Shown here: positions 37,352 through 45,633 of the stretch, piece by piece
Numbering within the stretch: position 1 is the first letter of the stretch
Layout: each line of letters begins with the position of its first letter
NCBI GenBank assembly: GCA_016699325.1
Contig: CP064971.1
Coordinates: 310,001 to 374,000, forward strand
DNA length: 64,000 bases
Direction of reading: 5' to 3'
DNA from: Methanolinea sp.
GTDB lineage: Archaea; Halobacteriota; Methanomicrobia; Methanomicrobiales; Methanospirillaceae
Notes under the pieces: generated by a model
The model's input: only the letters and a program-made list of their open reading frames with translations
The model's database searches: none
Told to the model about the DNA's origin: nothing
Made by a program: the position numbers and the translations under genes

Positions 37352-37828
37352 TCAACGCACCCGGGGGGATTCTCCATCTTTCTGAATCCTTAACACCGAA
37401 AATAGTCTGGAACGTCGTTTCCCGCTCTTCGTCTCGGGGGAGGAGACCTTTTTTGTGTTTCTACCTGAACCGATCTGGTTGAGGACGGCCATCGAGAACA
37501 CGACGGCCGTGATGAGAAAGAGAACAAGGCTGGCGAGCATCGCAATTCCTGCGATAAAGAGAATTCTCGACTGGTGCTGGAGCACCATCCATCCCCCGCA
37601 GAAAAAGAGCGGCCAGAACAGTTTTACCGATAACCGGGTGAACTCAACAGGGCTCCCGATACCCCTGTCCCGCACCTCCCCCTCTGCCAGGGGGAGCCCA
37701 TCGATTGTTGCGGCGGCTTTCAGGAGGACCAGGGATAGGACCAGGCTGATGAAACCACAAAACAACAGCCCACTGATGAGGAAAACCTGCATTGTACCAA
37801 CTTTTCCTCGTTCATGGCGGATATACAT
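37352..37828 (-). CDS. Hypothetical membrane protein
   Basis: About 158 residues from ATG 37828 (MYIRHERGK). Three hydrophobic segments are visible: VFLISGLLFCGFISLVLSLV, LFWPLFFCGGWMVLQH and FIAGIAMLASLVLFLITAVV. The C-terminal tail is short and basic (KSGKRRSRLFSVLRIQK). I do not recognise the family. It is convergent with pgk and divergent from ade. Confidence 0.5.
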   Translation of the reverse strand: MYIRHERGKVGTMQVFLISGLLFCGFISLVLSLVLLKAAATIDGLPLAEGEVRDRGIGSPVEFTRLSVKLFWPLFFCGGWMVLQHQSRILFIAGIAMLASLVLFLITAVVFSMAVLNQIGSGRNTKKVSSPETKSGKRRSRLFSVLRIQKDGESPRVR

Positions 37829-38078
37829 ATTGAATGCCTCCTTTCGAGAAAGGGGAGTGGCTCCCTCATGCCTGGTGTGGTAAGCCCGGGTGCGGGATCG
37901 CACGCTCTGAAAAGGCCGTGTTCATTCTCTCCAGGCCCCTGGTGATGGAGAATACTGGCTGCAGTGGGATCGTGGGTTGGGGATGGCTGCAGAGATTAGG
38001 ACGACAACTCCGGGAGAAAGCCCTGTCCACTGGCTGCCTTTGCACCGGTATTTTTTCCTGTCAAACATACCAGAGTGT

Positions 38079-39794
38079 ATGAGTGAAAGCCCGATGCCGC
38101 TTCAGCCTGGCAGTTTCCCGAGGAGAACTCTCATCCATATCGCACGGGGCTTGCAACCCGCTGATATTCTCTTCCGGAATGCTATAGTCTTCAACCCATT
38201 CACCGGCGACTGGGACCCGGGGGATTTTGCCGTGTCCGGAGGGGTAGTTATCGGTTCCGGAAAGGTTCAGGCAAGGACCGAGATCGACCTGAGGAACCGG
38301 AGAGTCGTTCCCGGTCTCATCGATGCCCACGTGCATATCGAGAGCTCCCTCCTCTGCCCGCCCGAATTTGCCCGGCTGGTGGCCGCCCACGGGACAACGA
38401 CCGTGATTGCGGACCCCCACGAGATAGCCAACGTATGCGGATCCGAAGGGATATCATTCATGCTCTCGTTCCATGAGACGCTTCCCCTCGACCTATTTAT
38501 CATGCTGCCGTCCTGCGTCCCGGCAACACCGGCTGACACCGGCGGAGCGGTCCTCACTGCGACAGACCTTGCACCGTTCCGGGGCCGGGCAGGGGTGCTT
38601 GGCCTTGGTGAGGTCATGGACGTCCCTGGTGTGCTGGCCGCCGATCCCGGGATCATGGAGAAACTCGATCTCCTTCCTATTGTTGACGGCCACGCCCCAT
38701 TCCTCTCCGGAAATGATCTTTTGGCATATATCCTTGCCGGGATCCAGAGCGACCACGAAAGCACCAGCATTGATGAAGCGCTGGAGAAGCTTTCGAAGGG
38801 TATGTTCCTGTATATCAGGGAGGGGTCCACCGAGAAGGACATCCAGGTCCTCGCCCTGATCATATCGTGCTGGAACGCCCACCGCATTTCATTTGCCACC
38901 GATGACCGGCATGCCGACCTCCTGGCATCAGAAGGGCATATTGATGACTGCATCAGGAAAGCGCTTGCCAGCGGTGTCGAGCTGGAAGCCGCCCTGCGTG
39001 TGGCAACGCTCTCCCCCGCCGAACGGTTCAGGCTGGACGACCGGGGAGCGCTCGTTCCGGGCCGGGTCGCTGATTTCTGTGTCCTTTCTCCGGATGTCCC
39101 CTTCGCTGTCGAGCAGACATTCAGGAGAGGGCGCCGGATCGTGCCGGAACGGGCAGTGGCCTGCACCCCGCTGCCGGGAAATTTCAGGTGTATACCGCCG
39201 CGACCGGGGGATATCGCCCTTAACGGGTCAGGCTGTGCCAGTGTTATCGGGCTCATCCCGCACCGGGTCGTGACAGAGCATCTCACGTTTCCGCTCAGGG
39301 CCGGTGATATTCCCGACCTGGACCGCGACATAATCAAGGCCGTGGTCTGCAACCGGTATGCTCCCGGACTCCACGGGACCGGGCTCGTACACGGGTTCGG
39401 GTTTCAGTCCGGCGCCATTGCCGGGAGCGTATCCCATGACGCCCATAACATCGTATCGGTGGGGACAGGTGACGAGGATATCTGCCGGGCCATATCCCTG
39501 GTGATCAAAGCAGGGGGAGGGCTGGCAGTGGCGGATGGACGTGACGATGTTATTCTGCCTCTCGAATGCGCCGGGCTGATGTCGGTTTGGCCCTGGGAAG
39601 AAGTTGTTGCAGGTATGAAGGAGCTGAACAGCCGGGTGGAACACCTCGGGGGTATTGATGACGCATTCATGCATCTCTCGTTCCTTGCACTGACGGTCAT
39701 CCCGCACCTGCGGATCACCGACCGGGGTCTTTTTGATGCCGACACCTTCCGGGACATCCCTGTCTTCACGGATGAAGGCCGCTCTCCCCCTTAA
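38079..39794 (+). CDS. ade: Adenine deaminase
   Basis: 571 residues from ATG 38079; the reading frame is open further upstream, but the next start lies ~100 bases back in a low-quality leader. Amidohydrolase superfamily: VVPGLIDAHVHIESSLLCP contains the metal-binding HxH, VIADPHEIANVCG follows, and FATDDRHADLL carries the catalytic aspartate. The C-terminal adenine deaminase domain (HGFGFQSGAIAGSVSHDAHN) separates it from other amidohydrolases. Deaminates adenine to hypoxanthine in purine salvage. Its stop overlaps the convergent gene at 39791 by 4 bases. Confidence 0.93.
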   Translation: MSESPMPLQPGSFPRRTLIHIARGLQPADILFRNAIVFNPFTGDWDPGDFAVSGGVVIGSGKVQARTEIDLRNRRVVPGLIDAHVHIESSLLCPPEFARLVAAHGTTTVIADPHEIANVCGSEGISFMLSFHETLPLDLFIMLPSCVPATPADTGGAVLTATDLAPFRGRAGVLGLGEVMDVPGVLAADPGIMEKLDLLPIVDGHAPFLSGNDLLAYILAGIQSDHESTSIDEALEKLSKGMFLYIREGSTEKDIQVLALIISCWNAHRISFATDDRHADLLASEGHIDDCIRKALASGVELEAALRVATLSPAERFRLDDRGALVPGRVADFCVLSPDVPFAVEQTFRRGRRIVPERAVACTPLPGNFRCIPPRPGDIALNGSGCASVIGLIPHRVVTEHLTFPLRAGDIPDLDRDIIKAVVCNRYAPGLHGTGLVHGFGFQSGAIAGSVSHDAHNIVSVGTGDEDICRAISLVIKAGGGLAVADGRDDVILPLECAGLMSVWPWEEVVAGMKELNSRVEHLGGIDDAFMHLSFLALTVIPHLRITDRGLFDADTFRDIPVFTDEGRSPP

Positions 39795-40564
39795 CCGGCC
39801 GGAAAGGCGAAGTTCATCCCCAGGACTGCGGAGAACAGGAGGATGACCGCTATGATGACCGGCTGGTGGACCAGGTAGATGGCAAGCGAGTGCCTCCCGA
39901 GGACTTCGAGCGGGGGGAAGGTGAATCCGGGCGAGCCTGGCCTCCTCTTCCCCGCCGGGTAAATCGCAGTACCGGCAAATACACCGGTCAGGACCAACCC
40001 CATCCAGGGAAAGACCGGGACGTAATCGACACTGGAGAACTCCGGGGGGTGGATGCCTGACACGAGCAGCCACGGGCTTCCCCTGATCCCGGCCATGACC
40101 GGTCCAAGAGCGATGAAGACCGCCCCCAGGAGAAGGCTCTGCCAGCCGGACCGCGAATACAAAGGACTTGCCATGACCGAAAAACCGATCAGGTGGAGGA
40201 TGCCGAACCTGACATACTCCGAGGGAATGACTATCCTCGTGACAGCAGAAATCCCCATGCCGAGCGCAAAAATGAATGCTCCCCGGATAACGTATTTCAG
40301 GATAAAATCCTTCCTGGTCAGCCGGGTCCCTGCATGGGCAGCGCTGATGGAGAGAGATACGCCTACGAGAAAGAGGAAGAGACTGGCTGTTGAGAGGGCC
40401 AGGAGCCGGAGAAATCCCGTAGAGACGTTGAGCGGGACGCACCCAAGGAACCTGAGGTCGAAGGCGGTATGAAATACAACCATCATGATCACCGCAATTC
40501 CCCTCGCAACATCGATTTCCGGGAAACGGACCGGTACGTGGGTTATCTCCATCTCAGCCAGCAT
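39791..40564 (-). CDS. DUF1624 / HGSNAT-like membrane acyltransferase
   Basis: A 257-residue protein with about seven membrane helices. The opening REIDVARG-type motif reads FPEIDVARGIAVIMMVVFHT, the signature of the DUF1624/heparan-alpha-glucosaminide acetyltransferase-like family, with a conserved His in the first helix. LEVLGRHSLAIYLVHQPVI near the end is also typical. It may transfer an acyl group across the membrane to a glycan; the acceptor is unknown. It ends convergently with ade. Confidence 0.8.
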   Translation of the reverse strand: MLAEMEITHVPVRFPEIDVARGIAVIMMVVFHTAFDLRFLGCVPLNVSTGFLRLLALSTASLFLFLVGVSLSISAAHAGTRLTRKDFILKYVIRGAFIFALGMGISAVTRIVIPSEYVRFGILHLIGFSVMASPLYSRSGWQSLLLGAVFIALGPVMAGIRGSPWLLVSGIHPPEFSSVDYVPVFPWMGLVLTGVFAGTAIYPAGKRRPGSPGFTFPPLEVLGRHSLAIYLVHQPVIIAVILLFSAVLGMNFAFPAG

Positions 40565-40710
40565 GAGGGATCAGCACGGCACGTGATAAGGTACGCTTTT
40601 TGCTGAAACCGGGAAAAACATCAACGTTTAAATCGATCGGGAAAGACATACACCCTTACGGCAGTCGGCTGCAGGTCGGTGCCGGATACGAAAGAACGGG
40701 AACACCCATC

Positions 40711-41292
40711 ATGATTGAACACCTGATCCTCGGAAATATGAGGTTTCGTGAGACCGATTTCGATGCGAATGCTGAACTTTACAAGAACCTGGTGCTCGGC
40801 CAGAAGCCGAGGGTGCTCTGGATCGGCTGCTCCGATTCAAGGGTCCCGCCGGAACGGATAACCAGCCAGCCGCCCGGGGAGATTTTTGTCCAGAGAAACA
40901 TCGGCAATATCGTCCCGGTCCACGACTGGAACTTTGCCACGGTCCTCGAGTACGCGGTAGCGCACCTGAAGGTTACGGACATCGTGATCTGCGGTCATTC
41001 CGATTGCGGGGCCATGAAAGCACTCGACCAGGAGAGTACCGACGCTTACATCCCGCTCTGGCTGAACAACGCCCGCGAAGCAAAAGATAAGGTCGATGCC
41101 CGGGTAAAGCCGCCCCGGACACCGGATGAACGGCGGGAGCGGTCACGCCAGATCGAGACCGAGAATATCCGGCTCCAGATAGCGCACCTGAAGACCTACC
41201 CCATCGTGAAGAGTGCACTCGAGGCCGGGAGAGTCCAGATAACAGGGCTGTACTACGACCTTGAATCCGGCCTCCTGTCGAGGGTGGATTAA
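40711..41292 (+). CDS. Beta-class carbonic anhydrase
   Basis: 193 residues from ATG 40711; upstream codons lie beyond a TATA-like GTTTAAATCG at 40625, so the longer start is rejected. Zinc ligands Cys40 (IGCSDSRVPPE), His96 and Cys99 (ICGHSDCGAM), and the Asp42-Arg44 dyad, are all present. Interconverts CO2 and bicarbonate; in a CO2-fixing methanogen it probably supplies substrate to carboxylases or to CO2 reduction. It ends convergently with the redox cassette (4-base overlap). Confidence 0.93.
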   Translation: MIEHLILGNMRFRETDFDANAELYKNLVLGQKPRVLWIGCSDSRVPPERITSQPPGEIFVQRNIGNIVPVHDWNFATVLEYAVAHLKVTDIVICGHSDCGAMKALDQESTDAYIPLWLNNAREAKDKVDARVKPPRTPDERRERSRQIETENIRLQIAHLKTYPIVKSALEAGRVQITGLYYDLESGLLSRVD

Positions 41293-41636
41293 CCTTCCCG
41301 GAACACGCGTTCGAGTTCTTTCTGGAGCATCGGCAGCGAGATACGACCCATCGGGACGTACTCGCCGTTCACGAGGAAGATCGGGAGCGGCGGGTAGTAC
41401 TTCTCGATAATTTTTTCGATATGCGGCGGAACACCGTCGTCGATCAGGGTAAGCTTCATTTCAACACGGCCTTCGTACTCGGCATGTATCTCTTTTTGAA
41501 GGGCATCAAAGGCCACAAGCAGTTTTCCCGAAGGATAACAGTCGTAGAGGCCGCAGCTCCGGGTATGGTCGCAGGGAAACGGAGAGCACGAAATATCCTT
41601 CAGACCGACTACCTCGACTTGCACCGGTTTGTCCAT
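41289..41636 (-). CDS. Thioredoxin-fold protein with unusual four-cysteine N-terminus
   Basis: 115 residues. The C-terminal half (LTLIDDGVPPHIEKIIEKYY, then PPLPIFLVNGEYVPMG) matches the thioredoxin fold, including the cis-proline region. The active-site helix does not have a plain CxxC. Instead four cysteines are spaced Cys-x4-Cys-x5-Cys-x4-Cys in ISCSPFPCDHTRSCGLYDC. This could bind a metal or be a multi-thiol redox centre. It sits 72 bases behind the ferredoxin:disulfide reductase gene on the same strand. Confidence 0.65.
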   Translation of the reverse strand: MDKPVQVEVVGLKDISCSPFPCDHTRSCGLYDCYPSGKLLVAFDALQKEIHAEYEGRVEMKLTLIDDGVPPHIEKIIEKYYPPLPIFLVNGEYVPMGRISLPMLQKELERVFREG

Positions 41637-41708
41637 GGTACTATGTTGGCAATGAGGTTATTTTATCGTTCAGATTCGAGCAGGACCTGGACGCCGAGGA
41701 CGTGGGTA

Positions 41709-42206
41709 TCAGAGGAACCGTTCGAACCGGTCCTGCTTCGCCTTGCAGATCGGGCAGACCAGGGGGGGTTTATCCATGGCGCACAGGTACCCGCAGACCC
41801 TGCACCTCCATACCGGGTACGAGACCTGTACCAGGGCTTCTCCAGCCTTTTTCCGGCGGGCTTCTTCCCGTTCTGCCCGCGTCGGACGCCGTTCCGGGAT
41901 AGGGCCGGCCGTGCTTTTTCCTGCGAATACATCGCCGCTGACATAGAGTGCGCAGTAGCATGTCCCAAAATCGGCAAGGTCAGGGTCCCGGTAGTCGCAG
42001 GGGCAGATGATGTCGAGATCCTCTTCCTTCTTCCCGGCTGCAATGCGGCAGGGACATGCCATGTAGCCGTACCGCTGTTCGTTTACCAGCAGGCCCCGGA
42101 CCAGGTTCCGGGTGAATGCACTGTCGGGGTTGAGGTAGTATCCGCCTTCCCTGGCCTCCCGGTCAAGCTGCCTGTGCCGGGCATCGATTTCCGCTTCCGT
42201 TATCAT
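41709..42206 (-). CDS. Ferredoxin:thioredoxin (disulfide) reductase catalytic subunit fused to rubredoxin
   Basis: 165 residues. Residues ~1-110 are the FTR catalytic domain with the [4Fe-4S]/disulfide cysteines in YMACPCRIAAG, DIICPCDYRDPDLADFGTCYC. Residues ~125-165 form a rubredoxin-like module, WRCRVCGYL...CPICKA (two CxxC pairs). Such fusions are known in methanogens, where ferredoxin reduces disulfides directly. The start overlaps the glutaredoxin-like gene by 4 bases, so the two form a likely donor-acceptor pair. Confidence 0.9.
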   Translation of the reverse strand: MITEAEIDARHRQLDREAREGGYYLNPDSAFTRNLVRGLLVNEQRYGYMACPCRIAAGKKEEDLDIICPCDYRDPDLADFGTCYCALYVSGDVFAGKSTAGPIPERRPTRAEREEARRKKAGEALVQVSYPVWRCRVCGYLCAMDKPPLVCPICKAKQDRFERFL

Positions 42207-42481
42207 CCCAGTACCTCCCTGATCTCCTGCTCCCGGTAACCGATGATCACCTTCCGGTTATCGATAACCAGGGTCGGAAACGAACCTTTTGGGTTGAACC
42301 GTTCGACCTCCCGGAGCGCTTCTTCCAGTTCGTTTTCCGGAAGGAGATCGATATAGACATACGAGTGTTCTACTCCTATCTCTTTGAGGAGATCCTTGGT
42401 CTTCGCACACCACCCGCAGGTGGAAAGCGCATACAGGACAACGGTTCCCTTCTTTGTGCCCGGGACATGCTCCAGTTTCAT
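42203..42481 (-). CDS. Glutaredoxin-like protein
   Basis: 92 residues from ATG 42481 (MKLEHVPGTKKG). The redox site is STCGWCAKTKDLL (CxxC), followed by VYIDLLPENELEEALREVER, the cis-Pro motif GSFPTLVIDN and GYREQEIREVLG. This matches the methanogen glutaredoxin/thioredoxin-like proteins reduced by ferredoxin-dependent reductases. First gene of the redox cassette. Its minus-strand TATA (CCTTAAATAG) is near 42520-42529. Confidence 0.88.
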   Translation of the reverse strand: MKLEHVPGTKKGTVVLYALSTCGWCAKTKDLLKEIGVEHSYVYIDLLPENELEEALREVERFNPKGSFPTLVIDNRKVIIGYREQEIREVLG

Positions 42482-42544
42482 CTTCCGATTGCTCCCTGTA
42501 TAAGAATGACCCCGGAACACTATTTAAGGATATCAAGCACCGGA

Positions 42545-42584
42545 CCCGGGGCCCGGGATGTAAATGTGGCCGGTGTTTCCGGCC
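42545..42584. promoter_or_regulatory. Two inverted repeats upstream of the acs promoter (possible operator)
   Basis: CCCGGG-G-CCCGGG at 42545-42557 and GGCCGG-TGTTT-CCGGCC at 42568-42584 are both perfect inverted repeats. They lie between the divergent TATA elements of the redox cassette and the acs cluster, where a regulator would control either or both. Confidence 0.45.
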
Positions 42585-42593
42585 GATCCAAAC

Positions 42594-42600
42594 CCATATA
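42594..42600 (+). promoter_or_regulatory. TATA-like element of the acs cluster
   Basis: CCATATACTGG places an AT-rich core about 45 bases before ATG 42643 and directly after the inverted repeats. Confidence 0.45.
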
Positions 42601-42642
42601 CTGGCACGTGCTGATATCAATGAACAACAGGGTGTACTTTCG

Positions 42643-44673
42643 ATGATTCACGTGGAAAACGCGATTATTTTGGGAAAGGAGTCATTAAAAGAAAGGATGA
42701 AACATCTCTCCGGGACGTTCTCCTACGAAGAGACCGCCTATCACCTGCCGGTCAGCTATGCACTCACCGGAAATGCGGTCCATTCGGCGGATGAGGCGCG
42801 GGCGGCATTCCAATCCACCGGTGAGAATCCACTGGTTGCCGTCGAGTGCCTTACTGCCGCCGCTGAGACAACGGCTGGCAAAGCCCCTCCCCCCTATACC
42901 GGGTTCCTCCCCGATGCCGTCCTTCGGACCCTTGGATATTCCCTGGTGGACGGGAGCATCCTCGGCCTGGCAGCTGTCGCGGGCACACCGCAGTCTCCCG
43001 ACGCTGCTTCCGCACTGTGCCGGGAGCTCCAGGAGAAGTACATGCTCACGTTTCTCTCCGGTGGAATAGTCGACAGCCTCAGGGGTGCCGGGGTGAGGGT
43101 CGGTCCGGAGCTGAGGCTGGTTCCCCTCGGGGAGTCTCCTTCATCTGCCATCCACTTCATCGATATTCTCGCCAGGGTGGCGATGATGTTTGGTGGCGTG
43201 ACCCCGGGGGACGGGGAGAGGTTGCTCTCCTATGCCCGGGAACGGGCCAGAGCGATCGCTATCGTGTTCCCGGGCCTCACTGATGAGGAGACCGCCCTGT
43301 TCGATGCTTTCCGTCTCCTCGGCATCCCGATCCTCTCCGCGGGAGAATACGAAGGAAACGAGTGGATACGGGTGAGCCCCTCCGAGGCGGTCAGGACAGG
43401 AATGGACCTCAAGGGGATCAAGGTGAGTGTAACTGCGATTCCCATTCCCATGGCCTGTTCCCCGGCTTTCGAGGGAAAGAGCATCAGGAAAGAGGAGATG
43501 TTTGTCGAGTTTGGCGGCGGACGTTCCACGGCCTTCGAACTCCTCCGCAGCCGCCCCGCCTCGGAGGTGGAAGATGGCAGGATACGGGTTATCGGCCCCG
43601 AGATCGGTGAAATGAGGCAGGGATCTGCGGTGCCGCTTGGGATCATCGTCGAAGTCGCGGGAAAGGCGATGAAGAAGGAGTACGAACCGGTGCTGGAACG
43701 GCGAATCCACAATTTCGTGAATTACGGTGAAGGAACCTGGCATGTTGCCCAGCGGGACATCATATGGGTGCGGATCTCGAAAGAAGCTGTCTCCCACGGG
43801 GTGAAGATCGAGCATCTCGGCAAGCTGATAGCGGCGAAGTTCCGCATGGACTTCCCAGACCTCCTCGACGCCGTGCAGGTGACCCTGATAACCGATGAAC
43901 AGGGGGTTATATCAGCAAAGAGAGAGGCGGAAGAGATCTATGCTGAGCGGGACGACCGGATCAGGGGCATGAGAGATACCGATGTCGATTGCTTCTATTC
44001 CTGCACCCTCTGCCAGACATTCGCTCCAAACCACGTCTGCATCATCACCCCCGAGCGGCCTGCGCTCTGTGGGGCCATCACCTGGCTGGATGGGAAAATC
44101 GCCTACGAGATAGCCCCATCCGGGGCGAACCAGCCTGTCCCGAAAGGGAAGGTCATCGATGCCGAGCGGGGGGAGTTTGAGGGAGTGAACCGGTTCGTCA
44201 AGAAAGCTTCCCACGGCGAAGTGGACCGGTGCTCCCTGTACAGCGTCATGGAGTATCCCATGACCTGCTGCGGGTGCTTCGAATGCATAGCGGTCCTTTT
44301 GCCGGAGGTGAACGGGTTCATGGTGGTCAACCGCGAGTTCAGGGGGGACACTCCTTCCGGTATGTCGTTCTCGACCCTGGCCGGGACCATTGGAGGCGGG
44401 GCCCAGACACCGGGGTTTGCCGGCATCTCCAAGGCCTTTATTGTAAGCGACCGGTTCCTCCAGGCAGAAGGGGGTATCGGGAGGCTGGTCTGGATGCCGT
44501 CCATGCTCAGGGAAGAACTCAGGGAGCGGCTTGTGCAGAAACTTGAAGAGCGGGGGCTTGCCGGGATGTTTGAAAAGATCGCCGATGAGAATGTCGCGGA
44601 GACCATTGAGGATCTCACCGCGTTCCTGGCCGGGGTGAACCACCCTGCCCTGGGCATGAAGCAACTCCTGTGA
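42643..44673 (+). CDS. acsB: Acetyl-CoA synthase, bacterial-type AcsB
   Basis: 676 residues from ATG 42643. It catalyses acetyl-CoA formation from a methyl-corrinoid protein, CO and CoA. Archaeal CdhC is ~470 residues because it lacks the N-terminal CODH-binding domain. Here that domain is present (for example RVAMMFGGVTPGDGERL), so the architecture is bacterial. The A-cluster cysteines are Cys454, Cys457, Cys466 and Cys476 (SCTLCQTFAPNHVC region) for the [4Fe-4S] and Cys543-Gly-Cys545 (CCGCFEC) for nickel. All sit exactly 52 residues before Moorella Cys506/509/518/528/595/597. An extra cysteine precedes the CGC. The gene heads six overlapping genes, and no CODH gene precedes it. Confidence 0.95.
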   Translation: MIHVENAIILGKESLKERMKHLSGTFSYEETAYHLPVSYALTGNAVHSADEARAAFQSTGENPLVAVECLTAAAETTAGKAPPPYTGFLPDAVLRTLGYSLVDGSILGLAAVAGTPQSPDAASALCRELQEKYMLTFLSGGIVDSLRGAGVRVGPELRLVPLGESPSSAIHFIDILARVAMMFGGVTPGDGERLLSYARERARAIAIVFPGLTDEETALFDAFRLLGIPILSAGEYEGNEWIRVSPSEAVRTGMDLKGIKVSVTAIPIPMACSPAFEGKSIRKEEMFVEFGGGRSTAFELLRSRPASEVEDGRIRVIGPEIGEMRQGSAVPLGIIVEVAGKAMKKEYEPVLERRIHNFVNYGEGTWHVAQRDIIWVRISKEAVSHGVKIEHLGKLIAAKFRMDFPDLLDAVQVTLITDEQGVISAKREAEEIYAERDDRIRGMRDTDVDCFYSCTLCQTFAPNHVCIITPERPALCGAITWLDGKIAYEIAPSGANQPVPKGKVIDAERGEFEGVNRFVKKASHGEVDRCSLYSVMEYPMTCCGCFECIAVLLPEVNGFMVVNREFRGDTPSGMSFSTLAGTIGGGAQTPGFAGISKAFIVSDRFLQAEGGIGRLVWMPSMLREELRERLVQKLEERGLAGMFEKIADENVAETIEDLTAFLAGVNHPALGMKQLL

Positions 44674-45632
44674 GGCCGGTCATGACCGTACAGACCCTCT
44701 CGGACTGGACCGGAGAAGTGCGGAGCGTTACTATCGGTGCTTCCAGGGCAGATGGCGGTACCAGGACCGGAACCGTGACGGTTGGCGGCGAGCGCGATCT
44801 CCCGTTCATCGGCACTCCCCCGACCGGCCACCGGCCCCTAGTTGCCTACGAGATCTGTGACGACCGGTCTCTCTGGCCCGCCCCGGTGAACCGGTTTCTC
44901 GGAGACAGGGCATCCGATCCCGCTGAATGGGCCCGGTGGGCCGGGCAGGAATACGCCCCCGATCTGATCCGCCTGTTCCTGACCAGTACCCGGAAACGGG
45001 GATTTTCTGATTTCGAATCGGTCACTTCAACGGTGGAAAACGTGCTCCAGGCAACCGGGCTTCCCCTGATCGTTGAGGGAAGCAACGATCCCGAGCTTGA
45101 CAGCGAGGTGTTCCGGAGGATTGGCGAGGCCGGTGAGGGTGAGCGTCTCCTCATCGGGACCGCTGAGGCCGGGCACTACCGGAGCATAGCCGCGGCTGCC
45201 ATGGCATTCGGCCACCTGGTCATCGCCCAGTCACCCATCGATATCAACCTGGCCAAGCAACTGAACATCCTCCTCCGCGAGATCGGGCTTTCCCAGGACC
45301 GGATTGTCATCGACCCCTACACCGGTGCCCTGGGGTACGGGTTCGAGTATTCATACTCCGTCATGGAGCGGATTCGCACGGCAGCCCTGAAAGGGGATGA
45401 CGACCTGGCCATGCCGATGATCAGCTCCGCCACCGATTCGCTCACGGTCAAGGAGGTAAGGGAAGCGGATCCTTCTGAGAGCGACAGCGTCTCGGTCTCC
45501 TGGGAACTCTATGCCATGCTCCCCGCTGCCGTTGCCGGAGCCTCCATTGTCTGCGTCCGCCATCCGTCAACGATCGCGCCGCTGAGAGCTGGTATCGACG
45601 CCCTCTGGTCATCACCCGGTGGAGGAGGGTAG
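44670..45632 (+). CDS. acsD: Corrinoid iron-sulfur protein small subunit (AcsD type)
   Basis: About 320 residues from GTG 44670, overlapping acsB as GTGA; ATG 44682 is an alternative. Length matches bacterial AcsD (~310-320), not the longer archaeal CdhD. A TIM-barrel of the dihydropteroate-synthase/methyltransferase type is indicated by LPLIVEGSNDPELDSEVFRR, IAQSPIDINLAKQLNILLRE and RIVIDPYTGALGYGFEYSYS. With AcsC it forms the corrinoid protein that carries the methyl group to AcsB. No cysteine cluster, as expected. Confidence 0.92.
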   Translation: MRPVMTVQTLSDWTGEVRSVTIGASRADGGTRTGTVTVGGERDLPFIGTPPTGHRPLVAYEICDDRSLWPAPVNRFLGDRASDPAEWARWAGQEYAPDLIRLFLTSTRKRGFSDFESVTSTVENVLQATGLPLIVEGSNDPELDSEVFRRIGEAGEGERLLIGTAEAGHYRSIAAAAMAFGHLVIAQSPIDINLAKQLNILLREIGLSQDRIVIDPYTGALGYGFEYSYSVMERIRTAALKGDDDLAMPMISSATDSLTVKEVREADPSESDSVSVSWELYAMLPAAVAGASIVCVRHPSTIAPLRAGIDALWSSPGGGG

Positions 45633-45633
45633 G

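Noticed and set aside
42454..42642. 63-codon N-terminal extension of AcsB
   Set aside because: It crosses both inverted repeats and the TATA elements, overlaps the glutaredoxin-like start, and has no similarity to AcsB. ATG 42643 begins credible AcsB sequence.
42643..44673. Call as archaeal CdhC
   Set aside because: Length and the N-terminal CODH-binding domain match bacterial AcsB, not the ~470-residue archaeal form.
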